Source: Ancylobacter sp. TS-1
GTDB lineage: Bacteria > Pseudomonadota > Alphaproteobacteria > Rhizobiales > Xanthobacteraceae
Length of the DNA: 64,000 nucleotides
NCBI RefSeq assembly: GCF_009223885.1
Contig: NZ_CP045144.1
Span: 1,178,001 to 1,242,000 of the forward strand
Reading direction: 5' to 3'
Below, in pieces: positions 18,745 through 27,364 of the stretch. Under the pieces are notes generated by a model. That model worked only from the letters and a program-made list of their open reading frames with translations, made no database searches and was not told the origin of the DNA. Each line of letters begins with the position of its first letter. Within the stretch, counting starts at the first letter, position 1. A program made the translations under genes and the position numbers.

Positions 18745-19761
18745 TCAGTGGCCGGCGGTCACGAAGAGCGGCGGCGTGCCCTCGGGATGCTCGTCCGGCC
18801 CCTCGGTCTCGATGGTCACGTGATCGATGCCGAAGCGCTCGGCCATGCGCGCGCGGACGCTGGCCTTCACCTCGCGGGCGCTGGCGCCCTCGGCCAGCAC
18901 GAGATGCAGCGAGGCCAGCAGGCGCTCGCCGGTCAGGCCCCAGACGTGGAAATGATGCACACCGGCGACGCCCTCGATGGTGAGGAGTTCGTCGGACACC
19001 GCCGTGCCCTGCATCTCGTCCGGCACGCCCTCCATGAGAATGTTGAACGAGGAGGCGATCAGCGACCAGGCGCTGCGCAGGATGAGCAGGCTCACGAAGA
19101 CCGACAGGATCGGGTCGATCGGCATCCAGCCGGTGGCGAGGATGACGAGCGCGGCCGAGATCGCCGCCACCGAGCCGAGCAGGTCGCCCACCACATGCAG
19201 CAGCGCGCCGCGCATGTTGACGTTGCGCCGGTCGCCGCCGCGCAGCACCAGCACGCCGCCGACATTCACCAGCAGGCCGATGACGGCGACGATGAGCATC
19301 GGTCCGCCCAGCACCTCGACCGGCTCGGCGAAACGCTCGATCGCCTCGTAGACCACCCAGATGGCAATGAGGAACAGCGTCGCGCCATTGGCCAGCGCCG
19401 CCAGCACCTGGAAGCGGTGATAGCCGAAGGTGCGGCGCTCGTCGCTCGGCCGCCGGCTCAGCCGGAACGCCATCCAGGAGAGAAACAGCGCGATGGTGTC
19501 GGAGAGCATGTGCCCGGCATCGGCGATCAGCGCCAGAGACCCGGAAAGCCAGCCGCCCGTCGCCTGCGCGATCATGTAGCCGCCGGTGAAGATCATCACC
19601 CAGAAGACGCGCATCTGGCTGTCGTCGGTCACGGCGATGCCGTGGTCGTGGCCGTCGCCGGCCCCATGGCCGCCCTTGCCGCCGGAGGCGTGCGCGCCCG
19701 GCGGGTGGGCGTGAGGCTCATGGTCGTGCGGCGGGTGCGCCGGCTCGGCGGAGGCGTTCAT
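18745..19761 (-). CDS. Cation diffusion facilitator (CDF) zinc/metal efflux protein
   Basis: 338 residues. The N-terminus (1-45) is His rich (HPPHDHEPHAHPPGAHASGG), a metal-collecting tail. Six membrane helices follow, with the paired metal-binding motifs ADAGHMLSD in helix 2 and HVVGDLLGS in helix 5 (HxxxD in both). That is the Zn-preferring pattern of ZitB/ZnT-type CDFs. A C-terminal cytoplasmic domain (GVAGVHHFHVWGLTG) is the ferredoxin-like metal-sensing dimerisation domain. The protein exports divalent cations in exchange for protons. It converges with the DUF6524 pair. Its presence with CzcA-like and Znu-like genes at 31-36 kb makes the wider region metal related. Confidence 0.92.
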   Translation of the reverse strand: MNASAEPAHPPHDHEPHAHPPGAHASGGKGGHGAGDGHDHGIAVTDDSQMRVFWVMIFTGGYMIAQATGGWLSGSLALIADAGHMLSDTIALFLSWMAFRLSRRPSDERRTFGYHRFQVLAALANGATLFLIAIWVVYEAIERFAEPVEVLGGPMLIVAVIGLLVNVGGVLVLRGGDRRNVNMRGALLHVVGDLLGSVAAISAALVILATGWMPIDPILSVFVSLLILRSAWSLIASSFNILMEGVPDEMQGTAVSDELLTIEGVAGVHHFHVWGLTGERLLASLHLVLAEGASAREVKASVRARMAERFGIDHVTIETEGPDEHPEGTPPLFVTAGH

Positions 19762-19944
19762 CGGGATGTCCGTCTGGGCTGGCGCGGGCGGGTTGGGAAA
19801 ACGTTATGCGGCAGGGGCGTGACGCGGGCGTGTCGGCCCCGGCCTCCATGCCGGACCCGATGCACAGGCCCGGCCGGCAGCACGTGGCCACCGCCCGGAC
19901 TGTGCGCCGGGGGACGGGCTGGCGGGCCTGCCCGCCAGCCGGCG

Positions 19945-20736
19945 TCAGTTGACGCGGATCACGCCGCCGAGCGGGCTGGACTTCAGCTCGGCCGCGGGAA
20001 TGGCATCCGTGCAGAGCTGCTGGCGGAAGGAGAGATAGTCGGCCCGCGAATCCTCGTAGCTCGGGGCGACGATGGTGGCGGCCGGCGCGTCCGCACCCGG
20101 CGCGGCGGGTGCATCGCTCGGGGTGATCGTCACCTCGGTCAGCGGCAGGTCGCTCGCCGCGGCGACCGCGCGGTCGGCGACGACATAGCCGAGCGTGTAG
20201 TCATGGGCGACGCCATAGGTGATGCCGTAGGTCGCGACCGTGCCGGCCGCCTCGCGCGCCGTGGTCGGGCCGACGAAGGGCAGGACCAGATAGGGGCCGG
20301 TCGGCACGCCGTAGCTGCAGAAGGCGGCGCCGAGATCCTCGGGACGCGACACCCAGCCGATGCGGCTGGCGACGTCGAAGATGCCGCCAATGCCCGCCGT
20401 CGTGTTGATGGCGAAACGCCCGACCGAGAGGCCGAGATTGTTAAGGTCGCCCTGCACGCCGCTGGAAATGGCGGTCAGCGGCTCGCGCAGATTGGTGAAG
20501 ACGTTGTCGATGCCGGTCTGCACCGCCGTCGGCACGCCGGCGCGATAGGCGCTGATCACCGGCTCGGCCACCACCGCCACGAAGGCGACGTTGAAGGCAT
20601 AGGTCGCGCGGTTGAGCGGCTCCAGCGGGTCCCACGCCGCCGAGGTGGCGGCGGTCTGCGCCGAGACCGGCGCCGCCGCGAGAAGCACCGCGCCGGCGAA
20701 AGCGAGCGGCAGATAGGTCTTGCAGGCCCGGATCAT
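19945..20736 (-). CDS. MlaA (VacJ) family outer-membrane lipid-asymmetry protein, lacking a lipobox
   Basis: 263 residues. The diagnostic DPLEPLNRATYAFN motif follows the signal peptide. TNLREPLTAISSGVQGDLNNLGLSVGRFAINTTAGIGGIFDVA, PEDLGAAFCSYGVPTGPYLVLPFVGPTTARE and the closing strands all match MlaA. In E. coli MlaA sits in the outer membrane as a lipoprotein and passes mislocalised phospholipid to MlaC. Here the signal peptide ends AAAPVSAQ with no L-x-G-C lipobox, so the protein would be released by signal peptidase I rather than lipidated. A Thr/Pro/Ala-rich insertion precedes the C-terminus. No mlaC or mlaD gene is next to it; a fused ATPase/MlaE-like gene lies 4 kb away. Confidence 0.85.
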   Translation of the reverse strand: MIRACKTYLPLAFAGAVLLAAAPVSAQTAATSAAWDPLEPLNRATYAFNVAFVAVVAEPVISAYRAGVPTAVQTGIDNVFTNLREPLTAISSGVQGDLNNLGLSVGRFAINTTAGIGGIFDVASRIGWVSRPEDLGAAFCSYGVPTGPYLVLPFVGPTTAREAAGTVATYGITYGVAHDYTLGYVVADRAVAAASDLPLTEVTITPSDAPAAPGADAPAATIVAPSYEDSRADYLSFRQQLCTDAIPAAELKSSPLGGVIRVN

Positions 20737-20799
20737 ACTACGCCTCCTTCAGTTCCGGGCGGCCCGTGCCGCGCGGCTGCGATGTGACAGGTGCGCCCG

Positions 20800-21138
20800 T
20801 CAGGGCAGCACCGCGTAACCGATGGCCATGGCGCCGGCGGCGCCGAGGGCCGTGGACAGCGAGCCGGTAGCGGCGAGGCCGAGGGCGAAGGCGCCGCCCA
20901 GCAGCGCAGCCCCGAGAATCGCCTGCTGCGTCGGCAGTTCCAACCCGGACTCCCCGGCATCGGTTCCGGCCCGCGCCGCATGTTCGTCCGCCGTCGGCAG
21001 GCGTGCCGGCTGGCCGAAGGACACCGCCGGCGTGAGCGCGGCGACGCGAATGACGGACTCGGTGGCGGCAGCCGGCGCGCCGACGCCCGGCGCGGTGGCC
21101 AGCAGCGCGGCGGTCAGCAGAATCACCAGCCTCGCCAC
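20800..21138 (-). CDS. Small exported Ala/Gly-rich membrane protein, unknown
   Basis: 112 residues. A signal peptide or anchor is at 1-25, followed by a polar middle and a C-terminal hydrophobic stretch (about 72-111, ILGAALLGGAFALGLAATGSLSTALG) rich in small residues that could form a glycine-zipper helical hairpin. It is similar in plan, though not in detail, to the protein at 23504-23902. The gene begins 9 bp after the stop of the HlyD-type adaptor gene and ends 63 bp before the mlaA-like start, so the three are likely co-transcribed. Confidence 0.55.
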   Translation of the reverse strand: MARLVILLTAALLATAPGVGAPAAATESVIRVAALTPAVSFGQPARLPTADEHAARAGTDAGESGLELPTQQAILGAALLGGAFALGLAATGSLSTALGAAGAMAIGYAVLP

Positions 21139-21147
21139 CCGTGCCCC

Positions 21148-22650
21148 CTATCGGATCTGGTTGAGCAGGCTGGCGCCGTCGGTGACGACGCGCGCCCCGT
21201 CGGCGAGGCCGGACTCGACGACCATCTGGTTGCCGGCGATACGCGTGGCGCGCACCTGGCGCGGCATGAAGGTCTCGGCGCCGGTGCGCTCCCAGACGAT
21301 GGAGCGCCCGTCGGCGTCGCGTATCACGCTCGAGGCCGGCACCGGAATGCCGGCGATGGTCTTGTCCTGCTGCACGATCACCGTCACCGGCTTGCCGACC
21401 GAAAGCCCCTCATGGGCGCCGACGACGCGGAAGCGCAGCGGGATCGCCTGATTGCTGAGCGTCATGCCCCCGCCGATGAAGGCGAGCGCGAAGGAACGGC
21501 CGTCGCCAGTGATGGCCGTGGCCGAACGCACGCCCTTGGCGATGGCGGGATCGTAGGCAGCCGCCTCGACCCACAGCGCGTCGGGATCGACGATCTCGAA
21601 CACGATCTGGCCCTGGCTCACCGTGCCGCCGACCACGGCGGAGACCTTCGAGATCACGCCGTCGGCGGTGGAGCGCAGGCTCTCGCGGCGGTCGAGCGCG
21701 CCCTGCAGGGAGATCAGCTCGCGGCGGTAGCCGTCGATCTGGACCTTCATCGCCTCGATCTTGTTGGTGCGGTAGCGCACGAAAAGAACGTCGCCGAGCC
21801 GCTCCATCTGCTTCTCGGCGAGCGAGATCTGGTTGGAGAGCTGCTGGATGCGCGCCTCGATCTGCGCACGCTCGGAAACCGTCACCGTCGGCTGGAGATA
21901 GGCGAGAAGGTCGCCGCGCCGCACCCGCATGCCGAGATAGGGGAAGGTGCCGGCGTTGGCCTCGATGATGCCGGCCAGCGGCACGGCCACCGTGGTGCCC
22001 GTCGAGGGATCGGTGATCACATGGCCGGGAATCTCGTAGGCCATGGCGACATCGGCGCTGTGGCTGGTCGTCCAGCGCATGGAGAAAACGCGCTGGGTCG
22101 ACATCGGCAGGAAGGCCGAGCCGTCCGGACGCCGGTGCGGCGTGTCGCGCAGGAGATCCAGCGCGGCGCGCGGCTGGGCCTGCGGCGGGACAGCCGCCTC
22201 AGCCACCGAAGCTTCGGGCACGGCAGCCTCGGGCGTCGACGCCACATCGTTGGCGTCGGCGTCGGCGTCCTTGATCGCGCCATCCTTCGCCGGCACGCCG
22301 CCCGAAAGCGAGGCCACGCGGTAGGAACCTTCGGCGGCGCGCGTTGCTGCCCCGGCGCTCTTGAGGAGCGGATAGGCGGGCGCCCCGTCGGCGCTGCTGA
22401 GGAGGATCGGCATGATCGGGCTCGGCGTGGCCGCCGCCGTCCGGGCGTCGGGCGTGCCGGCGGCCTCGCGCATCTGCGGCGCGCTGGCCGGCGTCGCGGC
22501 GGGGTCGTTCGACGGCGGGTTGATTCCGAAGTCGCCGCTCTCGTTCTCGATAAAATAGCGCGCGACGTACTTGGTGCCGACTTCGGTGACGATGCCGGTC
22601 GCGGCGATGGTCGCGGCAAAAACCAGCGTGGTTACAAAGTAATACAGCAT
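21148..22650 (-). CDS. HlyD-family membrane-fusion protein, unusually long linker
   Basis: 500 residues if it starts at the ATG before LYYFVTTL (the longer form adds 16 polar residues). A membrane anchor is at about 1-22. A low-complexity Ala/Pro/Ser-rich linker spans about 40-165. Then come lipoyl-type strands (GTTVAVPLAGIIEANAGTFPYLGMRVRRGDLLAYL), a coiled-coil hairpin (about 230-290, QIEARIQQLSNQISLAEKQMERLG) and a beta-barrel/MPD region (VVGGTVSQGQIVFEIVDPDALWVEA). This is the adaptor layout of RND or ABC efflux pumps, closest to CzcB-like forms. No RND gene is adjacent, but a CzcA-like pump without its own adaptor is encoded at 31237-34344. Partnership with that pump is a guess. Confidence 0.78.
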   Translation of the reverse strand: MLYYFVTTLVFAATIAATGIVTEVGTKYVARYFIENESGDFGINPPSNDPAATPASAPQMREAAGTPDARTAAATPSPIMPILLSSADGAPAYPLLKSAGAATRAAEGSYRVASLSGGVPAKDGAIKDADADANDVASTPEAAVPEASVAEAAVPPQAQPRAALDLLRDTPHRRPDGSAFLPMSTQRVFSMRWTTSHSADVAMAYEIPGHVITDPSTGTTVAVPLAGIIEANAGTFPYLGMRVRRGDLLAYLQPTVTVSERAQIEARIQQLSNQISLAEKQMERLGDVLFVRYRTNKIEAMKVQIDGYRRELISLQGALDRRESLRSTADGVISKVSAVVGGTVSQGQIVFEIVDPDALWVEAAAYDPAIAKGVRSATAITGDGRSFALAFIGGGMTLSNQAIPLRFRVVGAHEGLSVGKPVTVIVQQDKTIAGIPVPASSVIRDADGRSIVWERTGAETFMPRQVRATRIAGNQMVVESGLADGARVVTDGASLLNQIR

Positions 22651-22918
22651 AGCGATTTCGACCCGCGTCACCCGCAGGCGCACGCAACGATTACCCATGC
22701 GCCAAGCGTCGAAACGTTAGCACGTCCGTACCGCGACGCGAAGAACTTCGCGGGCGCCGAGCCCTTGATTACGTAGCGTTTCCAGAGGAAGCACCCGCGT
22801 GGCATCACATTACCTTGGCGCACCCCTCGCCCTCCCGGCCGCGCCGCGCGGCGCGATTGCGCTTGATATGAAGTCGGCGACGCATATTGTCGGACGAGCA
22901 CCCTCAAGGGAACCTTCC

Positions 22919-23458
22919 ATGACTCGCCCCCTCCGCACGCATGCCGCCGCCCTGCTCGTCGGGAGCCTGCTCGGCGCCGGGCTCGCGGCGGGCTCCGCGG
23001 CCGCGCAGGGCATCGCCAGCGACATGGATTTCCGCGGCATCCAGGCGCTGCGCGTCACCGCCAGCCCGACGACAGTCGAATCGCTGGATTGCGGCATCGA
23101 ATCGGCCGCCCTCGTCCGCGAGACACAGCGCAATCTTGAAGCCGGCGGGATCAAGTCCACCGATTCGGACGCCAATCTCGGGGTGATCACCATCCTCTCG
23201 GCGCGCGATGGCGAGAGCGGTCTGTGCAATTCGACCCTGATGCTCGGCGCCTACAAGAAGGCGTCGTTCTTCGACAAGGATGTCGGCTGGATCCGCAGCG
23301 GCTATGTCGTGATGTGGCAGAGCGCCGTGCTGGTGGCCTCGCCGGCCGAATCGCACCCGGTGCAGGTACGCGACGCCCTTGTCCGGCTGGGCGACGCCCT
23401 GCTCGGCGACTGGCGCACCGCCAACCGCCCGGCCACCGCCGGCACTGTCAGCCAGTAG
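22919..23458 (+). CDS. Exported protein of unknown function
   Basis: 179 residues from the ATG after CAAGGGAACC. A signal peptide ends near residue 30 (SAAA/Q). The mature domain starts DFRGIQALRVTASPTTVESLDCGIESAALVRETQRNLEAGGIKST. That pattern, with a predicted tolerance for older or newer forms, is common in small alphaproteobacterial periplasmic proteins of unknown function. Two cysteines (LDCGIE and GLCNST) may bond. It is a single gene, divergent from the HlyD-type adaptor with about 270 bp between starts and convergent with 23504-23902. Confidence 0.6.
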   Translation: MTRPLRTHAAALLVGSLLGAGLAAGSAAAQGIASDMDFRGIQALRVTASPTTVESLDCGIESAALVRETQRNLEAGGIKSTDSDANLGVITILSARDGESGLCNSTLMLGAYKKASFFDKDVGWIRSGYVVMWQSAVLVASPAESHPVQVRDALVRLGDALLGDWRTANRPATAGTVSQ

Positions 23459-23503
23459 CCGCGCGGCATTCAGCTCCGGCCCGCCCGTCCGGGCGCGCCA
23501 AGC

Positions 23504-23902
23504 CTAGTTGCTGCCGTAGATCCAGCCGCCGACATAGCCGCCGACCACCGCCCCGACCGTGGAAACCGCGATCTGGCCGGCGCTGGCGGCATAGCCCGCC
23601 GTGCTGACCGCCGCGGCCCCACCGGCCGTGGCCGCCGCCGAGCCGGCAAGGCTGGCGACGACGACATTGGCGACGAGAACGCCGCCGACAGCACCCGCCG
23701 CGATGGCTGCGACGCGGTAATAGTCGATCGCGTCGGGGTCGGTAGGCGCCGGAACGCTGCTCGACAGCGAGGTGGCCGGAGCGGCCTCGACGGCAGGTAC
23801 GGGAAGGGTCGCCGGCGGCGCGGGCTGCGCCGAAACCGGCGCGGCCAGTACGCTCATGGCGCCGAACGTCGCGAGCGTGAAGGCGAGGATCAATTTGCGC
23901 AT
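23504..23902 (-). CDS. Exported Ala/Gly-rich protein with glycine-zipper helices
   Basis: 132 residues. A signal peptide at 1-26 (VSAQ) is followed by a Pro/Ala-rich stretch and a long hydrophobic, small-residue region (about 62-130: AAIAAGAVGGVLVANVVVASLAG..., GAVVGGYVGGWIYGSN). Regularly spaced Gly residues point to packed transmembrane or outer-membrane helices. No family is recognised with confidence. Its plan resembles the 112-residue protein at 20800. It is transcribed separately, between two genes of unknown function. Confidence 0.55.
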   Translation of the reverse strand: MRKLILAFTLATFGAMSVLAAPVSAQPAPPATLPVPAVEAAPATSLSSSVPAPTDPDAIDYYRVAAIAAGAVGGVLVANVVVASLAGSAAATAGGAAAVSTAGYAASAGQIAVSTVGAVVGGYVGGWIYGSN

Positions 23903-23988
23903 CGACGTCTATCCCCCTCTGCGCCCGCCGGTCCCGCACGCAGACGCGGGGCGCTCAACCAAAGAATGCAGGCTTCGTCCGGCACGGC

Positions 23989-24459
23989 CTAAACGTTGCG
24001 GAAAGGAAGCGGAAACAGCGAAGCCGACTTCTTTTCCTTGCCGATCTTATCATACCAGCCGCGCGACATCATCACGTTCCGCTTGGGACGGAACTTGTTC
24101 TGCTCCATCACCTGCTTCACATATTGCCGCGACTCGTCCTCGCTCAGCACGCCGCCGGCCAGCTCGTTATAGAGCGAAGTGGCCTCGCGGAATTTCTTCT
24201 TGTCGATCTTCTTCCGCTTGCCGCCATAGCGCGACAGGATGGGAAGGATGCGGCTGTCCACCTCGCGCTCGAGGCGGAGCCCCTGCTGCTGGGCCACGTA
24301 GAGCACGATTCCGCGCGCGTCGGAGGGGTCGAGTCCGAACTGCGAGATACCCTGTTCGAGCAGACGACGCTCCTCGGCCTTGGAGAGGAACGGGCGGTCG
24401 AGCGCCGCCAGCTCCACATAGCCCATGAACCGATCGCCCGACGTATCCTGCTTAGGCAT
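23989..24459 (-). CDS. Conserved-looking cytoplasmic protein, unknown
   Basis: 156 residues from the ATG before PKQDTSGD. It is soluble, basic and helix rich, with no signal or membrane segment. Features include FLSKAEERRLLEQGISQFGLDPSDARGIV near the N-terminus, the Lys-rich patch GGKRKKIDKKKF in the middle and a C-terminal RPKRNVMMSRGWYDKIGKEKK. The first part resembles an EF-hand- or death-like helical bundle, but I cannot name a family. It starts 96 bp downstream of the fused ATPase/permease stop on the same strand, so it may be the last gene of that operon. Confidence 0.55.
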   Translation of the reverse strand: MPKQDTSGDRFMGYVELAALDRPFLSKAEERRLLEQGISQFGLDPSDARGIVLYVAQQQGLRLEREVDSRILPILSRYGGKRKKIDKKKFREATSLYNELAGGVLSEDESRQYVKQVMEQNKFRPKRNVMMSRGWYDKIGKEKKSASLFPLPFRNV

Positions 24460-24555
24460 TGCTCGCCCCGATCCTGGAGAGCGCCACCGCCAGCGCCCCT
24501 CCAACCCCATTATCGTTACGCCGAGCGTCGCCGACGTGACTCAACCAGACCGACG

Positions 24556-26076
24556 TCACCGCCAGAACTGCAATATCGCAAAGAACGCATGCGACAGCAG
24601 CGTCAAAGATACGCCAATCACAATCGCCTTGGCGATGGCGTTGTTGATCGATACCACCGACAATTTGGGGCGCAAGCCGATGAGAATCGCCGCCCCGCTT
24701 CCGAGTACCGAACTCAACACAATCTTCGCGAACACCCAGCCGAGCTGCACGTAAAGCGCAGGCCCCGCCTCGATGAGCCGGCGGAAATAGTTCTCCTGCC
24801 AGAACTCCGGCGGCTGGTCGGGAAAGAATATCTGCCACGTTTGCAGCGCCGACCATGAGGCGGTGGCGAGCGCCGCCACGGTCAGCAGCGCCAGCGACAG
24901 CGTGTTGGCGATGAGAATCGACACCACGAGATAGCGCAGCCCCGGAATGGCGAGGTTGCGCATCGCCGGCAGCTGCGCCGACAGCGTGCGGTTGCCCAGA
25001 TCCGCGCAGATCACCGCGCTGTTGCGCGCGACGACGAGAATGGAGGCGATGAGCGGCACCGAGATCGTCGTCTGCACGAAGCCGATGCCGGCCAGCGTCT
25101 CGTCGTGCAGGATCGATTTCAGATAGCCGCCGAAGGCGTGATAGTTGAACCCGAACCAGATCGACACGAAGCCGAGTATGGCGCCGCCCAGGCCGAGATA
25201 GGCCAGCATGAAGGGCGAGGCGCACAGAACCCAGAAATATTCCGCGAAATAGCGCGCGAACCAGCGCCACGGATGGCCGCGCCGCGCCAGCCCCTGCCAC
25301 GCCTCGGACTGCGGCGCCGGCGCGCCCCGCTCGGCGGCCGCCAGCGCGCTCTCGCCCTCGCTGTCGAGCCCGCGCATGGCCCGCTCGATCGAGGCCATGT
25401 CCGGCGCCACCGGGCGCACGGTGCGCGCGCGGGTGTCGAGCATCAGCACGCGGTCGGCCAGCGGCAGCAGGTCGTCGACATGATGCGCGGCGATCAGCAC
25501 GGGGGTGCCGCGCTGGACGCATATGTCCTTGATGATGCCGGCGAGCCGCCGCGAGGAGATGATGTCGAGACCGGAATTGGGTTCGTCGAGGATCAGGATC
25601 GGATGGCCGGCGATCAGCGTCCGGGCGATGGCGATGCGCTGCTTCTGGCCGCCGCTGCACGAGGCGATGGGCTGCTCGGGCCGGATGTCCGACAAGAGCG
25701 ACATGATCGGCGTGGCGTCGTAGACCTGCGCATCCCGTGGAGCGTGGTCGGCGGCGATCTTCACGTTCTCGCCGGCGCTTAGATCGTCGAACAGCGCGTT
25801 GCCCTGAAAGACGAGGCCGCACATGTCGCTGCGGCTTTCCGAGAGGTCGATCTCGCGCTCGCCATAGCTGAGCCGGCCGGCGATCTTCCATTCGCCGTCG
25901 CGCTCGTCGATGAGGCCGCAGAGCGTGTTGATGATGCTGGTCTTGCCGCTTCCGCTCGGCCCGATGATGACCACCAGCTCATGCGCGCCGACCTCGAAAT
26001 GGGTGTCGCGCACCAGATCGACGCCGTTCGGCGTGGTGATGGTCAACCCGCTGATGGAGAGGACGTGACCGCTCAC
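24556..26076 (-). CDS. Fused MlaF-like ATPase and MlaE-like permease
   Basis: 506 residues from a GTG that overlaps the upstream stop (GTGA). Residues 1-220 are an ABC ATPase: Walker A GPSGSGKT at 39-46, Q91 in VFQGNALFDDL (very MlaF-like), signature SCSGGQ at 139-144, Walker B LILDE at 161-165, H199. After a hydrophilic linker, residues 275-506 have about five helices and match the MlaE fold: VVARNSAVICADLGNRTLSAQLPAMRNLAIPGLRYLVV parallels the MlaE segment with AGRAGSALTAEIG, and the C-terminal block KIVLSSVLGSGAAILIGLRPKLSVVSINNAIAKAIV parallels the MlaE end. In MlaFEDB the ATPase and permease are separate proteins that move phospholipid between membranes. The substrate here is inferred, not shown. 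Confidence 0.83.
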   Translation of the reverse strand: MSGHVLSISGLTITTPNGVDLVRDTHFEVGAHELVVIIGPSGSGKTSIINTLCGLIDERDGEWKIAGRLSYGEREIDLSESRSDMCGLVFQGNALFDDLSAGENVKIAADHAPRDAQVYDATPIMSLLSDIRPEQPIASCSGGQKQRIAIARTLIAGHPILILDEPNSGLDIISSRRLAGIIKDICVQRGTPVLIAAHHVDDLLPLADRVLMLDTRARTVRPVAPDMASIERAMRGLDSEGESALAAAERGAPAPQSEAWQGLARRGHPWRWFARYFAEYFWVLCASPFMLAYLGLGGAILGFVSIWFGFNYHAFGGYLKSILHDETLAGIGFVQTTISVPLIASILVVARNSAVICADLGNRTLSAQLPAMRNLAIPGLRYLVVSILIANTLSLALLTVAALATASWSALQTWQIFFPDQPPEFWQENYFRRLIEAGPALYVQLGWVFAKIVLSSVLGSGAAILIGLRPKLSVVSINNAIAKAIVIGVSLTLLSHAFFAILQFWR

Positions 26077-27275
26077 GGCGTCGCTCCACCCGGCCCGGCC
26101 GCGACGGGCTGAAGCGTCACGGCGGTGTCGCTTTCCATGGTCTGCAATCTCTCCAGATCCTTCGGCGTCACCAGCAGGATGAGCGGCGTGCGCGAGGCCA
26201 CCGCGAAGGCCTTGAACACGTGGGCGGCCAGCGGGTTGAGCGTGCTCTCCGAGCCGAGGCCGCCCAGATGCTGCGGCAGCGCGCTGGCGAGCGCGAACAG
26301 CGAGTTGGAGAAGGGGCGCAGCATCGCCCGCAGCCGCACGTCCCAGAACATCTGCGAGACCGTCGCCGGCACGCGCCGGTCGCGCATCAATGTGTCGACG
26401 GTGCCGATGACGAGGCGTTCGGCGAGTTGGCGCGCCTCGGGGGTTTCGAGCTGCGCCCGGCCGAAGCCGAGCAGCACCTGCTGGAGGCGCGGGTCGGCCA
26501 GTGTCTCGGTCATGGCGCGGATGGCCGGTTCGTAGTCGAGATCGTAGCCGAAGGGCACGCCGAAGGCGTTGGCCCAGTTGGCCCGCAGCATCTGCCAGAT
26601 GGCGGCGGACAGCCGGCTGACGAGGATTTCGCGCACCTCGCCATTGAGCGAGCGCCGCAGCGTCGGCTCGGCATTGGCCAGCAGCCCCTGCACCGCCTTC
26701 TGCGTGCGCGGGTCGCGCCAGGCGGTGGAGATCGCGTCGGTCAGCATCGCCCGCAGCACGGGGCGGTAATCGTTGGTGAACACGTCGGATGTGATGACGC
26801 GCTCGATCGTCTGCGCCGCCATGTCCTGCACGAGGCTGATGCGGTGGCGCAGCTCCGCCTGCGAGGTGTCGGTCGCCGCCGCCCAGAGAATGCCAAGGCT
26901 GGGGTCGGCGAGAATCGCCTCGGTGGCGTTGCCATGTTCGTTGATGGTGCTGGGGAACGGATCGACGCGGATCAGCCCGCCCGCCCCCATCTCGGCGGTG
27001 CCGTGCCGCACCACGCTGTGGTCGGGCTTCATCACGAAGACCGGCACCGTGCCGGAATAGGTGATGGTCGCCGGCGGCGGCTCGCGGAAATAGAGCACGC
27101 GCGCCTCCGAGGGCGCATGCGGCAGCACCCGCCACGCGGCGCCGACGAAGCCGGCGATGATCGCCGCCGAGACGACGATGCCACCGGCATATTGCATGCG
27201 CAGGCTCAGCGTCGGCAGCCGCATCGAGGCGAGGCGCGCGAGGGACGGGCGCGCGAGGACGAAGCGCGACATCAT
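26073..27275 (-). CDS. Anchored periplasmic protein coupled to the MlaFE-like fusion
   Basis: About 400 residues (ATG at 27275 or 27272, both behind a GGGGGGGAG site). A cytoplasmic basic tail and one membrane helix (about 29-49) place the rest in the periplasm. The C-terminal part is almost entirely amphipathic helices (about 130-350) with regular Leu/Ala spacing (VLRAMLTDAISTAW, LLANAEPTLRRSL, LLGFGRAQLETPEARQLAERLV). I see no MCE (MlaD) strand pattern. Its position and coupling (GTGA overlap with the ATPase/permease gene) are those of the substrate-handling subunit. It may replace MlaD. No named family is recognised. Confidence 0.65.
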   Translation of the reverse strand: MMSRFVLARPSLARLASMRLPTLSLRMQYAGGIVVSAAIIAGFVGAAWRVLPHAPSEARVLYFREPPPATITYSGTVPVFVMKPDHSVVRHGTAEMGAGGLIRVDPFPSTINEHGNATEAILADPSLGILWAAATDTSQAELRHRISLVQDMAAQTIERVITSDVFTNDYRPVLRAMLTDAISTAWRDPRTQKAVQGLLANAEPTLRRSLNGEVREILVSRLSAAIWQMLRANWANAFGVPFGYDLDYEPAIRAMTETLADPRLQQVLLGFGRAQLETPEARQLAERLVIGTVDTLMRDRRVPATVSQMFWDVRLRAMLRPFSNSLFALASALPQHLGGLGSESTLNPLAAHVFKAFAVASRTPLILLVTPKDLERLQTMESDTAVTLQPVAAGPGGATP

Positions 27276-27364
27276 CGGCTCCCCCCCTGCCCAACCGCAG
27301 CAATGCGGTTTGCTCGCGCCCGCCAAGCCTCTAGAATTGCCGACCGCCCCGACAGGAGACATCC

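Noticed and set aside
24556..26076. Missing ZnuC ATPase for the zinc permease
   Set aside because: The ATPase half is MlaF-like and fused to its own permease; the other ATPase at 2439-3170 is coupled to an FtsX-type permease.
26077..27303. Extension of the ATPase/MlaE-like frame far upstream, giving a 915-codon open frame
   Set aside because: The extra part is Arg/Ala-rich shadow sequence over the anchored periplasmic protein gene, which has its own ribosome-binding site and GTGA coupling.
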